Below, in pieces: positions 9,662 through 18,914 of a stretch of DNA of 64,000 bases (position 1 is the stretch's first letter; the number at the start of each line of letters is the position of its first letter). The position numbers and the translations under genes are program-made. A model generated the notes under the pieces. It was given only the letters and a program-made list of their open reading frames with translations, was not told where the DNA came from and did not search any database. The stretch is from Mycobacterium sp. HUMS_12744610 (GTDB lineage Bacteria > Actinomycetota > Actinomycetes > Mycobacteriales > Mycobacteriaceae), in assembly GCF_041206865.1 (NCBI RefSeq), contig NZ_JBGEDP010000001.1:2294001-2358000 (forward strand). Direction: 5' to 3'.

Positions 9662-10075
9662 TCAGCGGGCGGCGGCAGGCGGGGTTCGCGCGAGCGCGTC
9701 GTCTCGGCCGAGGGGGCAGTCGTTGCCGCGGGCGCACAGCCGGGGGCTGTCACCGAAGCGGCGTGCGAGCCGGGGGTCCCGCCGGCGCAGCTGGTGCTGC
9801 AGGTAGACCTTGTCGCGCTGGTTCTGAGAGAACACGAAGTCCAGGTTGACGGGCAGTCCCGCCCAGTCGACCCGGTCGCGGGCGGTGTCTGGTGCGTCGC
9901 CGGGCCGCAGCCGGCACTGCAGCGGGCAGACGTATCCGGGGGTCCGTTCGGACCCGGCACAGTCCCGAGCCACGGTTCTGCCACTCCTTCGACCCGCGCA
10001 GTCCGACAACAGCATGGTGCGACGGAGATGTTTCGGCGGAGGGCCCGCGACGTTTCCGTCGCATTACGCGTCTCG
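9662..10075 (-). pseudogene. Remnant of a second nitrate-reductase flavoprotein-type gene
   Basis: One reverse frame (about 9690-9870) encodes LDFVFSQNQRDKVYLQHQL followed by LCARGNDCPLGRDD. This mirrors [19 protein letters not shown] and [14 protein letters not shown] in the C-terminal NADPH domain of the intact neighbour. The upstream part (about 9998-10075) resembles the intact gene's leader, including a GlnR-like box. Everything between, i.e. the catalytic domains, is missing. The end after the NADPH motif is also lost. It therefore looks like a tandem paralogue reduced by internal deletion to its promoter and a C-terminal scrap. Confidence 0.6.
10052..10067 (-). promoter_or_regulatory. 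GlnR-like box before the nar remnant
   Basis: The reverse strand reads GTAAT, six bases, then GAAAC, close to the actinobacterial GlnR pattern GTnAC-n6-GAAAC. It matches the site upstream of the intact reductase and lies just past that gene's stop, in the leader of the decayed copy. Confidence 0.45.
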
Positions 10076-10092
10076 CGGTGGCGTGCGAGGTG

Positions 10093-13000
10093 TCAGTAGA
10101 CGTCGCGGTGGTAGCGCTTGCCGGCGCTGAGCGAGCGCACGTATGCCTGGGCCGCGTCGTGGTCGAGCTTTCCGTGCTCGGCCGCGATGTCGCACAGCGC
10201 GCGGTCGACGTCCTTGGCCATCGGGTCGGCGTTTCCGCAGACATACAGCTGTGCGCCGTCCTGCAGCCAGCGCCACAGCTGGGCGCCGCGGCGCCGCATC
10301 AAATGCTGCACGTAGACCTTCTCGCGCTGGTCACGGGAGAACGCCAGATCCAGCTCGGTGAGGAAGCCGTCGGCGCGCATCGCCTCGATCTCGTCGCGGT
10401 AGTAGAAGTCGGTGGCGGCGTGGCGTTCACCGAAGAACAGCCAGTTGGGTCCGGTGTGGCCGAGTGCCCGGCGCTCCTGCAGAAAGCCGCGGAAGGGGGC
10501 GATCCCGGTGCCGGGGCCGATCATGATCATCGGTGTGTGCGGATCGGTCGGAGGCCGGAAATTGCTGGACGGCCGCACATAAAGTGCGATCTGGTCGCCC
10601 GGCGCGCGGTCGGCCAGGTAGGTCGAGCACACGCCGTGGCGCGGGACCCCCTGGAAGTTGTACCGCACGGGCGAGACCGTCAGGTGGACCTCTCGCGGGC
10701 TTTCCTTGGGGCTCGACGAGATCGAATACAGCCGCGGCTGAAGGGGTTTGAGCACGGCCAGCCATTCCTCGACCGAGGCGGTGACGGGAAACTGGGCGAG
10801 CAGGTCGACCGACTGCCGTCCCCACGCCCAATCGCTCAGCGCGCGTTTGTTTTCCGGCTTCAACAACTCGACGAGCCCGCTGTCGCGGGTGCGTTGCTGC
10901 ACGAAGCGCAGCAGGTCGGGGCTGATGTGGGCGATCTCCAATCGCTCGGTGAGCGCCGACCGCAGGGACATCACGCCATGTCCGGCGATCTCGACGGGAG
11001 CCTGGTCGTCCAGCCCGGTGAGTGAGAGCCATTCGTCGACCAGCCGGGCGCTGTTGCGCGGCCACACCCCGAGCGCGTCGCCGGCCTCATAGCTGAGCGA
11101 CATCTCGGGCAAATGAAACACCAGCTGCCGCACGTCTTTTGCCGATCGCGGCCGGCTCAGGGTGATGTTGCGGGCCACGCCCGTGATCAGTGGATGCTTC
11201 TTGCTGTAGGCGGGCGCGGCGGGCCGCGCGACCGGGCGGGTCGCCAGCGTGGACGCTGCTCCGCCCGGGCCGCCCCGGCCAGGACGTGCCGCCGCACCGC
11301 CCAGGGCGGCCACGACTCCGCTGAGCCAGCCGGCCGCCGCGTCGTCGTAGTCGGGCTCGCAGTCGACCCGGTCGGTCAACCGGGTCGCCCCCAACTCGGC
11401 GAGCCGCTCGTCGAGGTTGCGTCCGTGGGCGCAGAAGTCGTCGTAGTTGGAGTCACCCAGCGCCAGCACGGCGAAGCGTGTCCCGGTGAGCGTCGGTGCA
11501 CCGTCGGCCGCCAGCGCCCGCCAGAATCCGGCGCCGTTGTCTGGGGGATCGCCGTCGCCGGTGGTGCTCGTGATCAGCAGCAGTTCCCGGGTACCCGGCA
11601 GCTGAGCCACCGGGAAGTCGTCCATGCCGTGCAACGCGACCGGCAGCCCCGCGGTGCGCAGCCGCGCGGCGACGTCGGCGGCGAGTTCTTCCGCGTTGCC
11701 GGTCTGGGAGGCCCACAGCACCACGACCGGGGCGTCGCCGGACGGCCCGGTGACCGGTTTCCCGACGGCCGGTTGGGCGCGTGGCCCGGGTTCCTCGGTG
11801 CGCGAGAACAGGCCCGCGAGCAAACCGTCCACCCAGAGCCGGGTGGTCGGGTCCAACGGCGCGCTGACGGGCACGGTGGGCACCCCAGGTGCGCGCTGGG
11901 CGGCCTCCGAACGCAGCCCGACCAGCATCCCCGCCAGATAGGAGCGGGCGGACTCGTCGAACTCCGGCACGGGTTGGGTTGTCACGCCGAGCAGTTCGGC
12001 CAACAGCTCGAGTCGCGCCTCACCGCGTTCCCGCGTCCGGGCGGGCGGCGCGCCGGCGGCCGGGTCGGTGTGGGCGCCGGCGGCAACCCTGGTCAACGAC
12101 ACCGCGCAGGCCTTGAACTCGGGTTGGTGCGAGACGGGGTCGACGGCGTCATTGGTGACGGCGTTGATCGACAGGTACTCGCCGAACGCGTCGTTCCAGT
12201 GGATGGGCGCAAAGCAGTTGCCCGGGCGCACGCGCTCGGTGATGACGGCCGGCAGCACGGCACGCCCACGGCGCGAGGCGATTTCAATCGGGTCGTCCGC
12301 GGCGATGCCGAGCCGGGCGGCGTCGTCGGGATGGATCTCGACGAACGGCCCGGGGTTGAGCCGGTTGAGTTTGGCGACCTTGCCGGTTTTGGTCATGGTG
12401 TGCCACTGGTGCGGCAGCCGCCCGGTGTTGAGGACGAACGGGAAGTCGTCGTCGGGCATTTCCTCAGGCGGCAGGTGGGGGCGGGCGAAGAACACCGCGC
12501 GGCCGCTCGGGGTGGGGAAGGCGAGCCGGGGCACGCTTCCGTCCTCGCGGATCAGCCGAGTCTGGCTGATGCCGTCGTTGACGTAGCGGATCGGGCTGCG
12601 GCCACCGGCGGACCCGGGCGGGCACGGCCACTGCAGCGGTCCCTGCCGCAGCCTCTCGTAGTCGGCCCCACGCAGGTCGTATCCCGTTGCGGGATTCCAG
12701 AATTGCTTGATCTCTTCGAACACCTCCCCGGCGGATTGGTAACCGAAGGCGTCCGAATACCCCATCGCACAAGCGATCCGGGCGATGATCTGCCAGTCCG
12801 GCAGCGCCTGGCCCGGCGCCTCGACGGCCGGCTGGAACAGCGTCAGGTTGCGCTCGGAGTTGACCATCACCCCTTCGGATTCCGTCCACAGGGCGGCCGG
12901 CAGCAACACGTCGGCGTACTCGTTGGTCTCGGTGTCCAGGAAGGCGTCCTGGCCGATGACCAGCTCCGCCTGTTCCAGGCCCTCCAGCACGGTCTTCCGG

Positions 13001-14292
13001 TTGGCCACCGACGCGGTCGGGTTGGTGCAGATGATCCAGCACGCCTTGATCCGGCCTTCGGCCATGCGCGAGAACAGGTCGACGGTTCCGGCGCCGGTCT
13101 CGGCGCGCAGCGTCCCGCGGGGTATGCCCCATCGGTCCTCGACGAAGGCGCGGTCCGCTGCCGAGGCCACCGAGCGCTGGCCCGGCAGACCCGGCCCCAG
13201 GTAACCCATTTCGCGGCCGCCCATCGCGTTTGGCTGGCCAGTCAGCGAGAAGGGGCCGCTGCCCGGGCGACAGATCGCGCCGGTCGCCAGGTGCAGGTTG
13301 CAGACGGCGTTGGTGTTCCAGGTGCCGTGGGTGCTCTGGTTGAGACCCATTGTCCAGCAGCTCATCCAGTTCGCCGATTCGCCGATCCAGCGGGCGGCGG
13401 TACGGATGTCCTCGACGGCCAGACCGGTGATCTCGCTCACGGTGTCGGGTGTGTACCGCTGCAGGAAGCCGGGCATCGCGTCCCAGCCCTCGGTGAATTC
13501 GGCGATGAATTCGGCGTCGGTGTGGCCGTTCTCGACGATAAGCTGCAGCAGGCCGTTGAGCAGCGCGAGGTCGGTGCCGGGGTTGATCTGCAGGTACAGG
13601 TCGGCCTTGTCCGCGGTCGCGGTGCGGCGCGGGTCGACGACGATCAGTTTGGCGCCGGCCTTGATGCGATCCATCATGCGCAGGAACAGGATCGGGTGGC
13701 AGTCGGCCATGTTGGCGCCGATGACGAAGAAGACATCGGCCCGGTCGAAATCGTCGTACGAGCCCGGCGGGCCGTCCGCACCGAGGGACAGCTTGTAGCC
13801 GGAACTCGCGCTGGCCATGCACAGGCGCGAGTTCGACTCGATCTGGTTGGTGCCGATGAAGCCCTTGGTCAGTTTGTTGGCCAGGTACTGCGCCTCGAGG
13901 GACATCTGTCCCGACACATAGAGGGCGAAGGCCTCCGGGCCGTGTAGGTCGACGATCTCGCGTAACCGCTTCGCGCAGCGGGCGATCGCGTCGTCGATGT
14001 CGATCGGTTCGACGGGCGCGCCGCGATCGGTGCGCACGTGCGCCGTTCCCATCCGACCCGGCGCGGCGAGCAGGTCCGCGGTGGTCGTGCCCTTGGTGCA
14101 CAACCGGCCGAAGTTGGCCGGATGTTGTTTGTTGCCAATCGACTTCACGACGTGACGCCGGTCGTATCGCGCGCCCGTTGTGACCTCTAACACCATGCCG
14201 CAACCGACCCCGCAGTAGCCGCACATGGTGTTCACCAGAGCTGTGTTCGTCGAAGCCGCGTCGGGATCCACGGGGTCCTTAACGGGCTCCAT
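10093..14292 (-). CDS. Single-chain assimilatory nitrate reductase (molybdopterin plus NADPH flavoprotein)
   Basis: A 1399-aa fusion. Residues 20-750 are a NasA/NapA-type molybdenum bis-MGD oxidoreductase with an N-terminal 4Fe-4S site (CGYCGVGCG plus the later LCTKG Cys) and a molydopterin dinucleotide-binding end (FAPIHWND). From about 855 comes a flavodoxin domain ([13 protein letters not shown]), then the FAD domain with RLYSISSSP, and an NADPH domain ([20 protein letters not shown]) ending in YHRDVY, as in CysJ-type reductases. It should carry electrons from NADPH through FMN/FAD to Mo and reduce nitrate to nitrite in the cytoplasm. Start ATG 14292 has GAGGGAG upstream; an upstream ATG at 14370 is less likely. 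A GlnR-like box precedes it and narK1 lies nearby. Confidence 0.88.
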   Translation of the reverse strand: MEPVKDPVDPDAASTNTALVNTMCGYCGVGCGMVLEVTTGARYDRRHVVKSIGNKQHPANFGRLCTKGTTTADLLAAPGRMGTAHVRTDRGAPVEPIDIDDAIARCAKRLREIVDLHGPEAFALYVSGQMSLEAQYLANKLTKGFIGTNQIESNSRLCMASASSGYKLSLGADGPPGSYDDFDRADVFFVIGANMADCHPILFLRMMDRIKAGAKLIVVDPRRTATADKADLYLQINPGTDLALLNGLLQLIVENGHTDAEFIAEFTEGWDAMPGFLQRYTPDTVSEITGLAVEDIRTAARWIGESANWMSCWTMGLNQSTHGTWNTNAVCNLHLATGAICRPGSGPFSLTGQPNAMGGREMGYLGPGLPGQRSVASAADRAFVEDRWGIPRGTLRAETGAGTVDLFSRMAEGRIKACWIICTNPTASVANRKTVLEGLEQAELVIGQDAFLDTETNEYADVLLPAALWTESEGVMVNSERNLTLFQPAVEAPGQALPDWQIIARIACAMGYSDAFGYQSAGEVFEEIKQFWNPATGYDLRGADYERLRQGPLQWPCPPGSAGGRSPIRYVNDGISQTRLIREDGSVPRLAFPTPSGRAVFFARPHLPPEEMPDDDFPFVLNTGRLPHQWHTMTKTGKVAKLNRLNPGPFVEIHPDDAARLGIAADDPIEIASRRGRAVLPAVITERVRPGNCFAPIHWNDAFGEYLSINAVTNDAVDPVSHQPEFKACAVSLTRVAAGAHTDPAAGAPPARTRERGEARLELLAELLGVTTQPVPEFDESARSYLAGMLVGLRSEAAQRAPGVPTVPVSAPLDPTTRLWVDGLLAGLFSRTEEPGPRAQPAVGKPVTGPSGDAPVVVLWASQTGNAEELAADVAARLRTAGLPVALHGMDDFPVAQLPGTRELLLITSTTGDGDPPDNGAGFWRALAADGAPTLTGTRFAVLALGDSNYDDFCAHGRNLDERLAELGATRLTDRVDCEPDYDDAAAGWLSGVVAALGGAAARPGRGGPGGAASTLATRPVARPAAPAYSKKHPLITGVARNITLSRPRSAKDVRQLVFHLPEMSLSYEAGDALGVWPRNSARLVDEWLSLTGLDDQAPVEIAGHGVMSLRSALTERLEIAHISPDLLRFVQQRTRDSGLVELLKPENKRALSDWAWGRQSVDLLAQFPVTASVEEWLAVLKPLQPRLYSISSSPKESPREVHLTVSPVRYNFQGVPRHGVCSTYLADRAPGDQIALYVRPSSNFRPPTDPHTPMIMIGPGTGIAPFRGFLQERRALGHTGPNWLFFGERHAATDFYYRDEIEAMRADGFLTELDLAFSRDQREKVYVQHLMRRRGAQLWRWLQDGAQLYVCGNADPMAKDVDRALCDIAAEHGKLDHDAAQAYVRSLSAGKRYHRDVY

Positions 14293-14382
14293 CGAGCTCC
14301 CTCGCCACGGGTGAGTTCCTCCCTTACTGCGCAGACAGAAGTCGATCGTGCGACAAGGATGTTTCGGCATCGGTCATCCGAT

Positions 14383-14398
14383 GTTTCCACCGCTTTAC
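14383..14398 (-). promoter_or_regulatory. GlnR-like box upstream of nitrate reductase
   Basis: The reverse strand reads GTAAA, six bases, GAAAC, close to the GlnR consensus half-site pair. It lies about 90 bases before the chosen ATG. GlnR control of nitrate assimilation is established in mycobacteria; binding here is inferred. The flanking sequence is shared with the copy at 10052-10067. Confidence 0.5.
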
Positions 14399-14587
14399 GG
14401 CTTCATCGCAACGGCTTGGGAAAGTTGGTGATCCGTGCGGAAATCCGTGATCAGCGCAGCTCACCGTGGGTCAACGTCGACCGGCGAACCTGGCACGACA
14501 CTACCGGCGGCGCCGGCGGCGACCCCGGCAAAGTCGGCCTTTCGGCCAAATCTGTGGGACATTCACAGCCTTCGCTAAGCTAGTCCG

Positions 14588-15070
14588 ATGCGTCAGCTGG
14601 TCGCGATCCTGCTGATCCTGGCGGCTTCGGCGTGCGGCTCGAAGCCGGCGGGCGCGCCACCGAGAGCGCCTGTCACGTGCAAAGATTCCGACGGCCCCTC
14701 GGACGACACGGTCCGGCGGGCCACCGCCTCGGTGCCGATCGCCGTCCCGGGCACCACCTGGGTCGAAATCGCGCGTGGACACACCTGGAACTGCCGGCTG
14801 TACTGGGTGCAGCTCATCCCGACCATTGCCACCGAGTCGACTCCCCAGCAGTTGCTCTTCTTCGACCACAACACCCCGCTGGGCGCAGCCACCCCCGACC
14901 CGAAGCCCTACATCACCGTGCTGCCGCCGTCGGATGACACCGTCACGGTTCGGTATCAATGGCGGGTCGGCAACGACGAGCCCTGCTGTCCCTCCGGCAA
15001 CGGCACTGTGCAGTTCCGGATCGGCCCGGACGGCAAACTCCAAGCGCTCGGCAAGATCCCGCACCCCTAA
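14588..15070 (+). CDS. lppP: Lipoprotein, LppP family
   Basis: A 160-aa lipoprotein. The signal peptide is 1-16 with lipobox LAASAC (Cys17). The mature part has a Cys pair in the middle (VTCKDS and WNCRLYW) and a CC pair in DEPCCPSGNG, consistent with a disulfide-stabilised periplasmic domain of the LppP/LprE type. The function is unknown; in M. tuberculosis lppP neighbours narK1, as here. It is divergent from the nitrate reductase and 372 bp upstream of narK1. Confidence 0.8.
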   Translation: MRQLVAILLILAASACGSKPAGAPPRAPVTCKDSDGPSDDTVRRATASVPIAVPGTTWVEIARGHTWNCRLYWVQLIPTIATESTPQQLLFFDHNTPLGAATPDPKPYITVLPPSDDTVTVRYQWRVGNDEPCCPSGNGTVQFRIGPDGKLQALGKIPHP

Positions 15071-15226
15071 CGCGCTCGGGTGCGCGCCGAACGCCGTATC
15101 TTCACAGGTTTCGCTCAGCACACTCCTAGCGGCGAGTGACACCACGGACGGGGAAGGCCTGGCATCCTGAGGATCAGTGTCGGCGGCTACGAGGCCGGCG
15201 GCGCAGCAATGCGATCGGCTCGTCGA

Positions 15227-15252
15227 GTCGGCGTACGAAGGCGTACGCCGAC
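15227..15252. promoter_or_regulatory. 26-bp palindrome upstream of narK1
   Basis: Perfect inverted repeat GTCGGCGTAC / GTACGCCGAC (15227-15236 and 15243-15252) with a 6-base loop, in the 370-bp gap between lppP and narK1. Three GAAGAC-type repeats follow (15254-15285). No T-run follows, so an operator or RNA leader element fits better than a terminator. No gene is seen in the gap. Confidence 0.45.
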
Positions 15253-15441
15253 GAAGACTACGAAAACGTGAAGACCACGGAAGACGTAGAGGGGGCAAGC
15301 ACAGCGGCTCCTTCCGCTGTTCACCGAGTCCGGAACGTGATTCGGCCGACGTAGTATCGCCTGACCCACTGTCGCTGCGGGCGGTTCGACTACGACTTCT
15401 TGAAGACTCCTCGAACACTCGGCGTGAAAGGCAATGATTTC

Positions 15442-16896
15442 ATGGGACGCGCGCGCCTCATCTCGCACTGGGACCCCGAAGACGTCATCGCTTGGGAGAC
15501 CGGCAACAAGGTCATCGCCCGGAGGAACCTGATCTGGTCGATCGTGAACATGCATGTCGGGTTCGCGATCTGGACCCTGTGGTCGGTGATGGTCCTGTTC
15601 ATGCCGCAGTCCGTCTACGGCTTCACGGCGGGCGACAAGCTGCTGCTGGGCGCCACCGCGACGTTCGTGGGCGCGTGCGTGCGCATCCCCTACGTGATGG
15701 CCACCGCCCGGTTCGGTGGCCGCAACTGGGCGATCGTGTCGTCGTCGGTGCTCCTGATCCCCACCGTGGGGGCCGTCGTGCTGCTGGCCAATCCCGGGCT
15801 CCCGCTGTGGCCGTATCTGCTGTGTGCGGCCCTGACCGGGCTGGGCGGGGGCAACTACTCGGCCTCGCTGGCCAACGTCGAGGCCTTCTACCCGCAGCGG
15901 CGCAAGGGCCTGGCGCTGGGCCTGACCGGCGGACTCGGCAATCTCGGGGTGGCCGGCATCCAGGCGGTCGGCCTGGTGGTGCTGGCCACTGCCGGCAACG
16001 GCTCGCCGTACTGGGTATGCGCGATCTACCTGGTGCTGCTGGCGGTCGCCGGGCTGGGCGCGTCGTTGTTCATGGACAACCTGGACCACGCCATCGAGGT
16101 GAGCCACATCCGGGCCGTCCTCAAGGTGCCCGACGCCTGGGGAATCGCCTTCCTCTATATGTGCGCCTCAGGCTCGTTCATCGGCTTCGCGTTCGCGTTC
16201 GGACAGGTCATACAGCTCAATCTGCTGGCCGGTGGGCAGACCCATGCGCAGGCGGCGCTGCACGCGGCCGAGATCGCCTTCATCGGGCCGCTGCTGGGGT
16301 CGGCGGCGCGGATACTCGGCGGCAGGCTGGGTGACCGCTTCGGCGGCGGCCGGGTCACCCTGGTCGTCGTGGCCGGCATGATCCTGGGCGCCGGGTTGCT
16401 GGTCGCGGTGAGCACCTACGACGACCTCACCCGCGGCCCCGGCGACCCGACGACCGGCGTCACCATGATCGGCTACGTCACCGGCTTCATCGCGCTGTTC
16501 ATCTTCTGCGGCATGGGCAAGGGGGGGGTGTTCAAGCTGATCCCGTCGATCTTCGAACAGCGCAGCCGCGCGCTGAACCTGAGCGAGGCGGAACGACGCC
16601 GGTGGGCGCGGACCATGTCGGGGTCGTTGATCGGGTTCGCTGGCGCGTTCGGCGGCCTGGGCGGCGTCGGGATCGACCTGGCGCTGCGGCAGTCCTACGT
16701 CAGCAGCGGCACCGAGACGCCGGCGTTCTGCAGCTTCCTGGCCTGCTACCTCGTGGCGGCGGCCCTGACCTGGACGCGGTACGTGCGGCCGCGCCGCACG
16801 CTGGTGCGGGCGCCGGGCCACCGGGACGTCAACGTCGGCCAGCGCAGCCTGGAGGCGAGCCTGAAGGTCGTCGCCGGGGAGCCGGTCACCACCTGA
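15442..16896 (+). CDS. narK1: Nitrate/nitrite transporter, MFS NarK family
   Basis: A 484-aa, 12-helix major facilitator protein. N-terminal WDPEDVIAWETGNKVIARRN and the glycine-rich signatures CAALTGLGGGNYS and FCGMGKGGVFK are the nitrate-signature regions of NarK proteins. It should move nitrate into, or nitrite out of, the cell and supply the nitrate reductase encoded 1.1 kb away. I chose ATG 15442, which has GAAAGG 10 bases upstream; a TTG at 15400 is also in frame. The stop is followed after one base by the convergent acyl-CoA oxidase stop. Confidence 0.92.
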   Translation: MGRARLISHWDPEDVIAWETGNKVIARRNLIWSIVNMHVGFAIWTLWSVMVLFMPQSVYGFTAGDKLLLGATATFVGACVRIPYVMATARFGGRNWAIVSSSVLLIPTVGAVVLLANPGLPLWPYLLCAALTGLGGGNYSASLANVEAFYPQRRKGLALGLTGGLGNLGVAGIQAVGLVVLATAGNGSPYWVCAIYLVLLAVAGLGASLFMDNLDHAIEVSHIRAVLKVPDAWGIAFLYMCASGSFIGFAFAFGQVIQLNLLAGGQTHAQAALHAAEIAFIGPLLGSAARILGGRLGDRFGGGRVTLVVVAGMILGAGLLVAVSTYDDLTRGPGDPTTGVTMIGYVTGFIALFIFCGMGKGGVFKLIPSIFEQRSRALNLSEAERRRWARTMSGSLIGFAGAFGGLGGVGIDLALRQSYVSSGTETPAFCSFLACYLVAAALTWTRYVRPRRTLVRAPGHRDVNVGQRSLEASLKVVAGEPVTT

Positions 16897-16897
16897 G

Positions 16898-18850
16898 TTA
16901 CGACGTGAGTTCGTCCGCGAGATTCTCCGGGTGCAGCATCTCGACGTACCGCAACTCCTCGGGGATGCCGAAGCCGTCGACCAGCGTTCGTGCGTGCGGG
17001 CGCAGCGCCCGGCACCGGTCGTTGATGCCGCGGGTGACCGCCTTGGCCCGATCCGTGGACAGGTAGCGGTGCTCGACGTACCAGGCCTTGTCCTCCTCGA
17101 TCACCGACAGCGCGTAGAGGTCGCAGACCAGCTCCAGCAACTCGCGGGCCTGCTGGTCTTCGCACGAGTCGATACCGGCGACGAAGGCCTCGAGGATAAC
17201 CCGGTCGATGTGCGCGCCGGCCGCGTGCAGGACGTGATCCTGCACGGCGTTGAACGCGTCGAACGCCGACATCTCCTTGGATTTTGCTTGCAGCCGGCGC
17301 GCCACCGATGACAGCAGATACTCCTCGCGGTCCTCGAACATCTTGACCTGCGTGCCGCGGTTGAACAGGCTGCCCTGCTCCTCGCTGTCCTGCCGGGCAT
17401 CCACGATCGTCTGGATGATCGTCTCCGCAGCGGTGCGTTTGATGACGCGGTCGCCGACGGTGCCCGCGGCGAAGCGCACCCACTCGACCGGGCTCATGCT
17501 GTGGATGTCGTCGGCGTAGGCGGTGAGCAGCTCCTTGGCGACCAGCTGGGTCAGCACATGGTTGTCGCCCTCGAACGTGGTGAACACGTCGGTGTCGCCG
17601 CGCAGTCCGATCAGCCGGTTCTCGGCCATGTAGCCCGCGCCGCCGCAGGCCTCCCTCGCCTCCTGGATGGAGCGGCTGGCGTGCCAGGTGTTCGCGGCCT
17701 TCAGCCCGGCGGCGCGCGATTCCAGCTCGCGCTGCTCCTCGGCGTCGGGCGCGTCGGCGGTCTGGACGTCGTGGCATTTGGCGACGAGCTCGTTCTGGGC
17801 GAACTGCAGCGCATAGGACTTCGCGATCAACGGGAAGAGCCGGCGCTGGTGGACCAGGTAGTCCATGATCAACACCTCGGAGCCCTCGTCGGGTGCGCTG
17901 AACTGCCTGCGCTGCAACGCATATCGAGTCGCGATGTCCAGTGCGACGCGCGCCGCGGCGCCCGCGCTGCCACCCACGGTGATCCGGCCGCGCACCAGGG
18001 TGCCCAGCATCGTGAAGAACCGCCGGTTAGGGTTTTCGATCGGGGAGGTGTACGTGCCGTCGGGAGCGACGTCGCCGTACTTGTTGAGCAGGTTGACCCG
18101 CGGGACCCGCACGTGGTCGAACATGATGCGGCCGTTGTCGACGCCGGGCAGCCCACCCTTGTACTCGCAGTCCGAGGTCGTCACCCCGGGCAGGTCGTTG
18201 CCGTCGGCGTCGCGGATCGGCACCAGTAGACAGTGCACGCCGTGGTTGACCGGCTCGCCGTTCTCGGTGGTGATCAATTGTGCGAAAACCGCTGCCACGG
18301 TGGCTGTTTCGGCGGCCCCGCCGATGTAGTCCTTGCGTGCCGACGGGGTGGGGGAGTCGATGACGAACTCCTCGGTCTCGGCGTCGTAGGTCGCGGTGGT
18401 CTCCAGCGCCTGCACGTCGCTGCCGTGGCCCGTCTCGGTCATCGCGAAACAGCCGCACAACTCGAGGCTGATGACCTTCTTGACGAGGGCCTCGTGGTGG
18501 CGTTCGGTGCCCAGGTTCTCCACGGCACCGCCGAACAGGCCCCACTGCACCCCGGCCTTGACCATCAGCGACAGGTCCGACATGGCGAGCATTTCGATCA
18601 TGGTGATCGCCGCCCCGACGTCACCGGTGCCGCCGTGTTCCTTGCGGAAGTTGTCGCCGGCGGCACCGAACGCGGCCATGATCCTCATCTGCTCGCCCAC
18701 CTTGGTGCGCGCGATCACGGTGTCGGGGGTGTAGTGCGGGCGGAACATGTCCTCGGTCATGGTGTCCCGCATCCGGTTTTTCACCTCGCGCCACCGCCCG
18801 TCCAGCGTGTTGCGCAGATGCTCGACAGTGCTCGTCGTTACTGGCGCCAT
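16898..18850 (-). CDS. Acyl-CoA oxidase/dehydrogenase family protein
   Basis: A 650-aa flavoprotein of the acyl-CoA oxidase type, longer than ordinary acyl-CoA dehydrogenases (about 380 aa). The FAD/substrate motif CGCFAMTETGHGSDV lies near residue 145. GGAGYMAENRLIGLRGDTDV and FTTFEGDNHVLTQ carry the ACOX signature and the likely catalytic Glu. A C-terminal helical domain follows. It should introduce the 2,3 double bond into acyl-CoA, passing electrons to oxygen or ETF. Start ATG 18850 (MAPVTTSTVEHL) replaces an upstream ATG at 18937, which lacks family similarity. It lies 64 bp downstream of the FHA-ABC gene on the same strand. Confidence 0.88.
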   Translation of the reverse strand: MAPVTTSTVEHLRNTLDGRWREVKNRMRDTMTEDMFRPHYTPDTVIARTKVGEQMRIMAAFGAAGDNFRKEHGGTGDVGAAITMIEMLAMSDLSLMVKAGVQWGLFGGAVENLGTERHHEALVKKVISLELCGCFAMTETGHGSDVQALETTATYDAETEEFVIDSPTPSARKDYIGGAAETATVAAVFAQLITTENGEPVNHGVHCLLVPIRDADGNDLPGVTTSDCEYKGGLPGVDNGRIMFDHVRVPRVNLLNKYGDVAPDGTYTSPIENPNRRFFTMLGTLVRGRITVGGSAGAAARVALDIATRYALQRRQFSAPDEGSEVLIMDYLVHQRRLFPLIAKSYALQFAQNELVAKCHDVQTADAPDAEEQRELESRAAGLKAANTWHASRSIQEAREACGGAGYMAENRLIGLRGDTDVFTTFEGDNHVLTQLVAKELLTAYADDIHSMSPVEWVRFAAGTVGDRVIKRTAAETIIQTIVDARQDSEEQGSLFNRGTQVKMFEDREEYLLSSVARRLQAKSKEMSAFDAFNAVQDHVLHAAGAHIDRVILEAFVAGIDSCEDQQARELLELVCDLYALSVIEEDKAWYVEHRYLSTDRAKAVTRGINDRCRALRPHARTLVDGFGIPEELRYVEMLHPENLADELTS

Positions 18851-18914
18851 GATTCGACCGTAGCCCGCCGCTCGCGCGGCGGAAACAACCACGCGACAAC
18901 GACGCGCGAAACCG

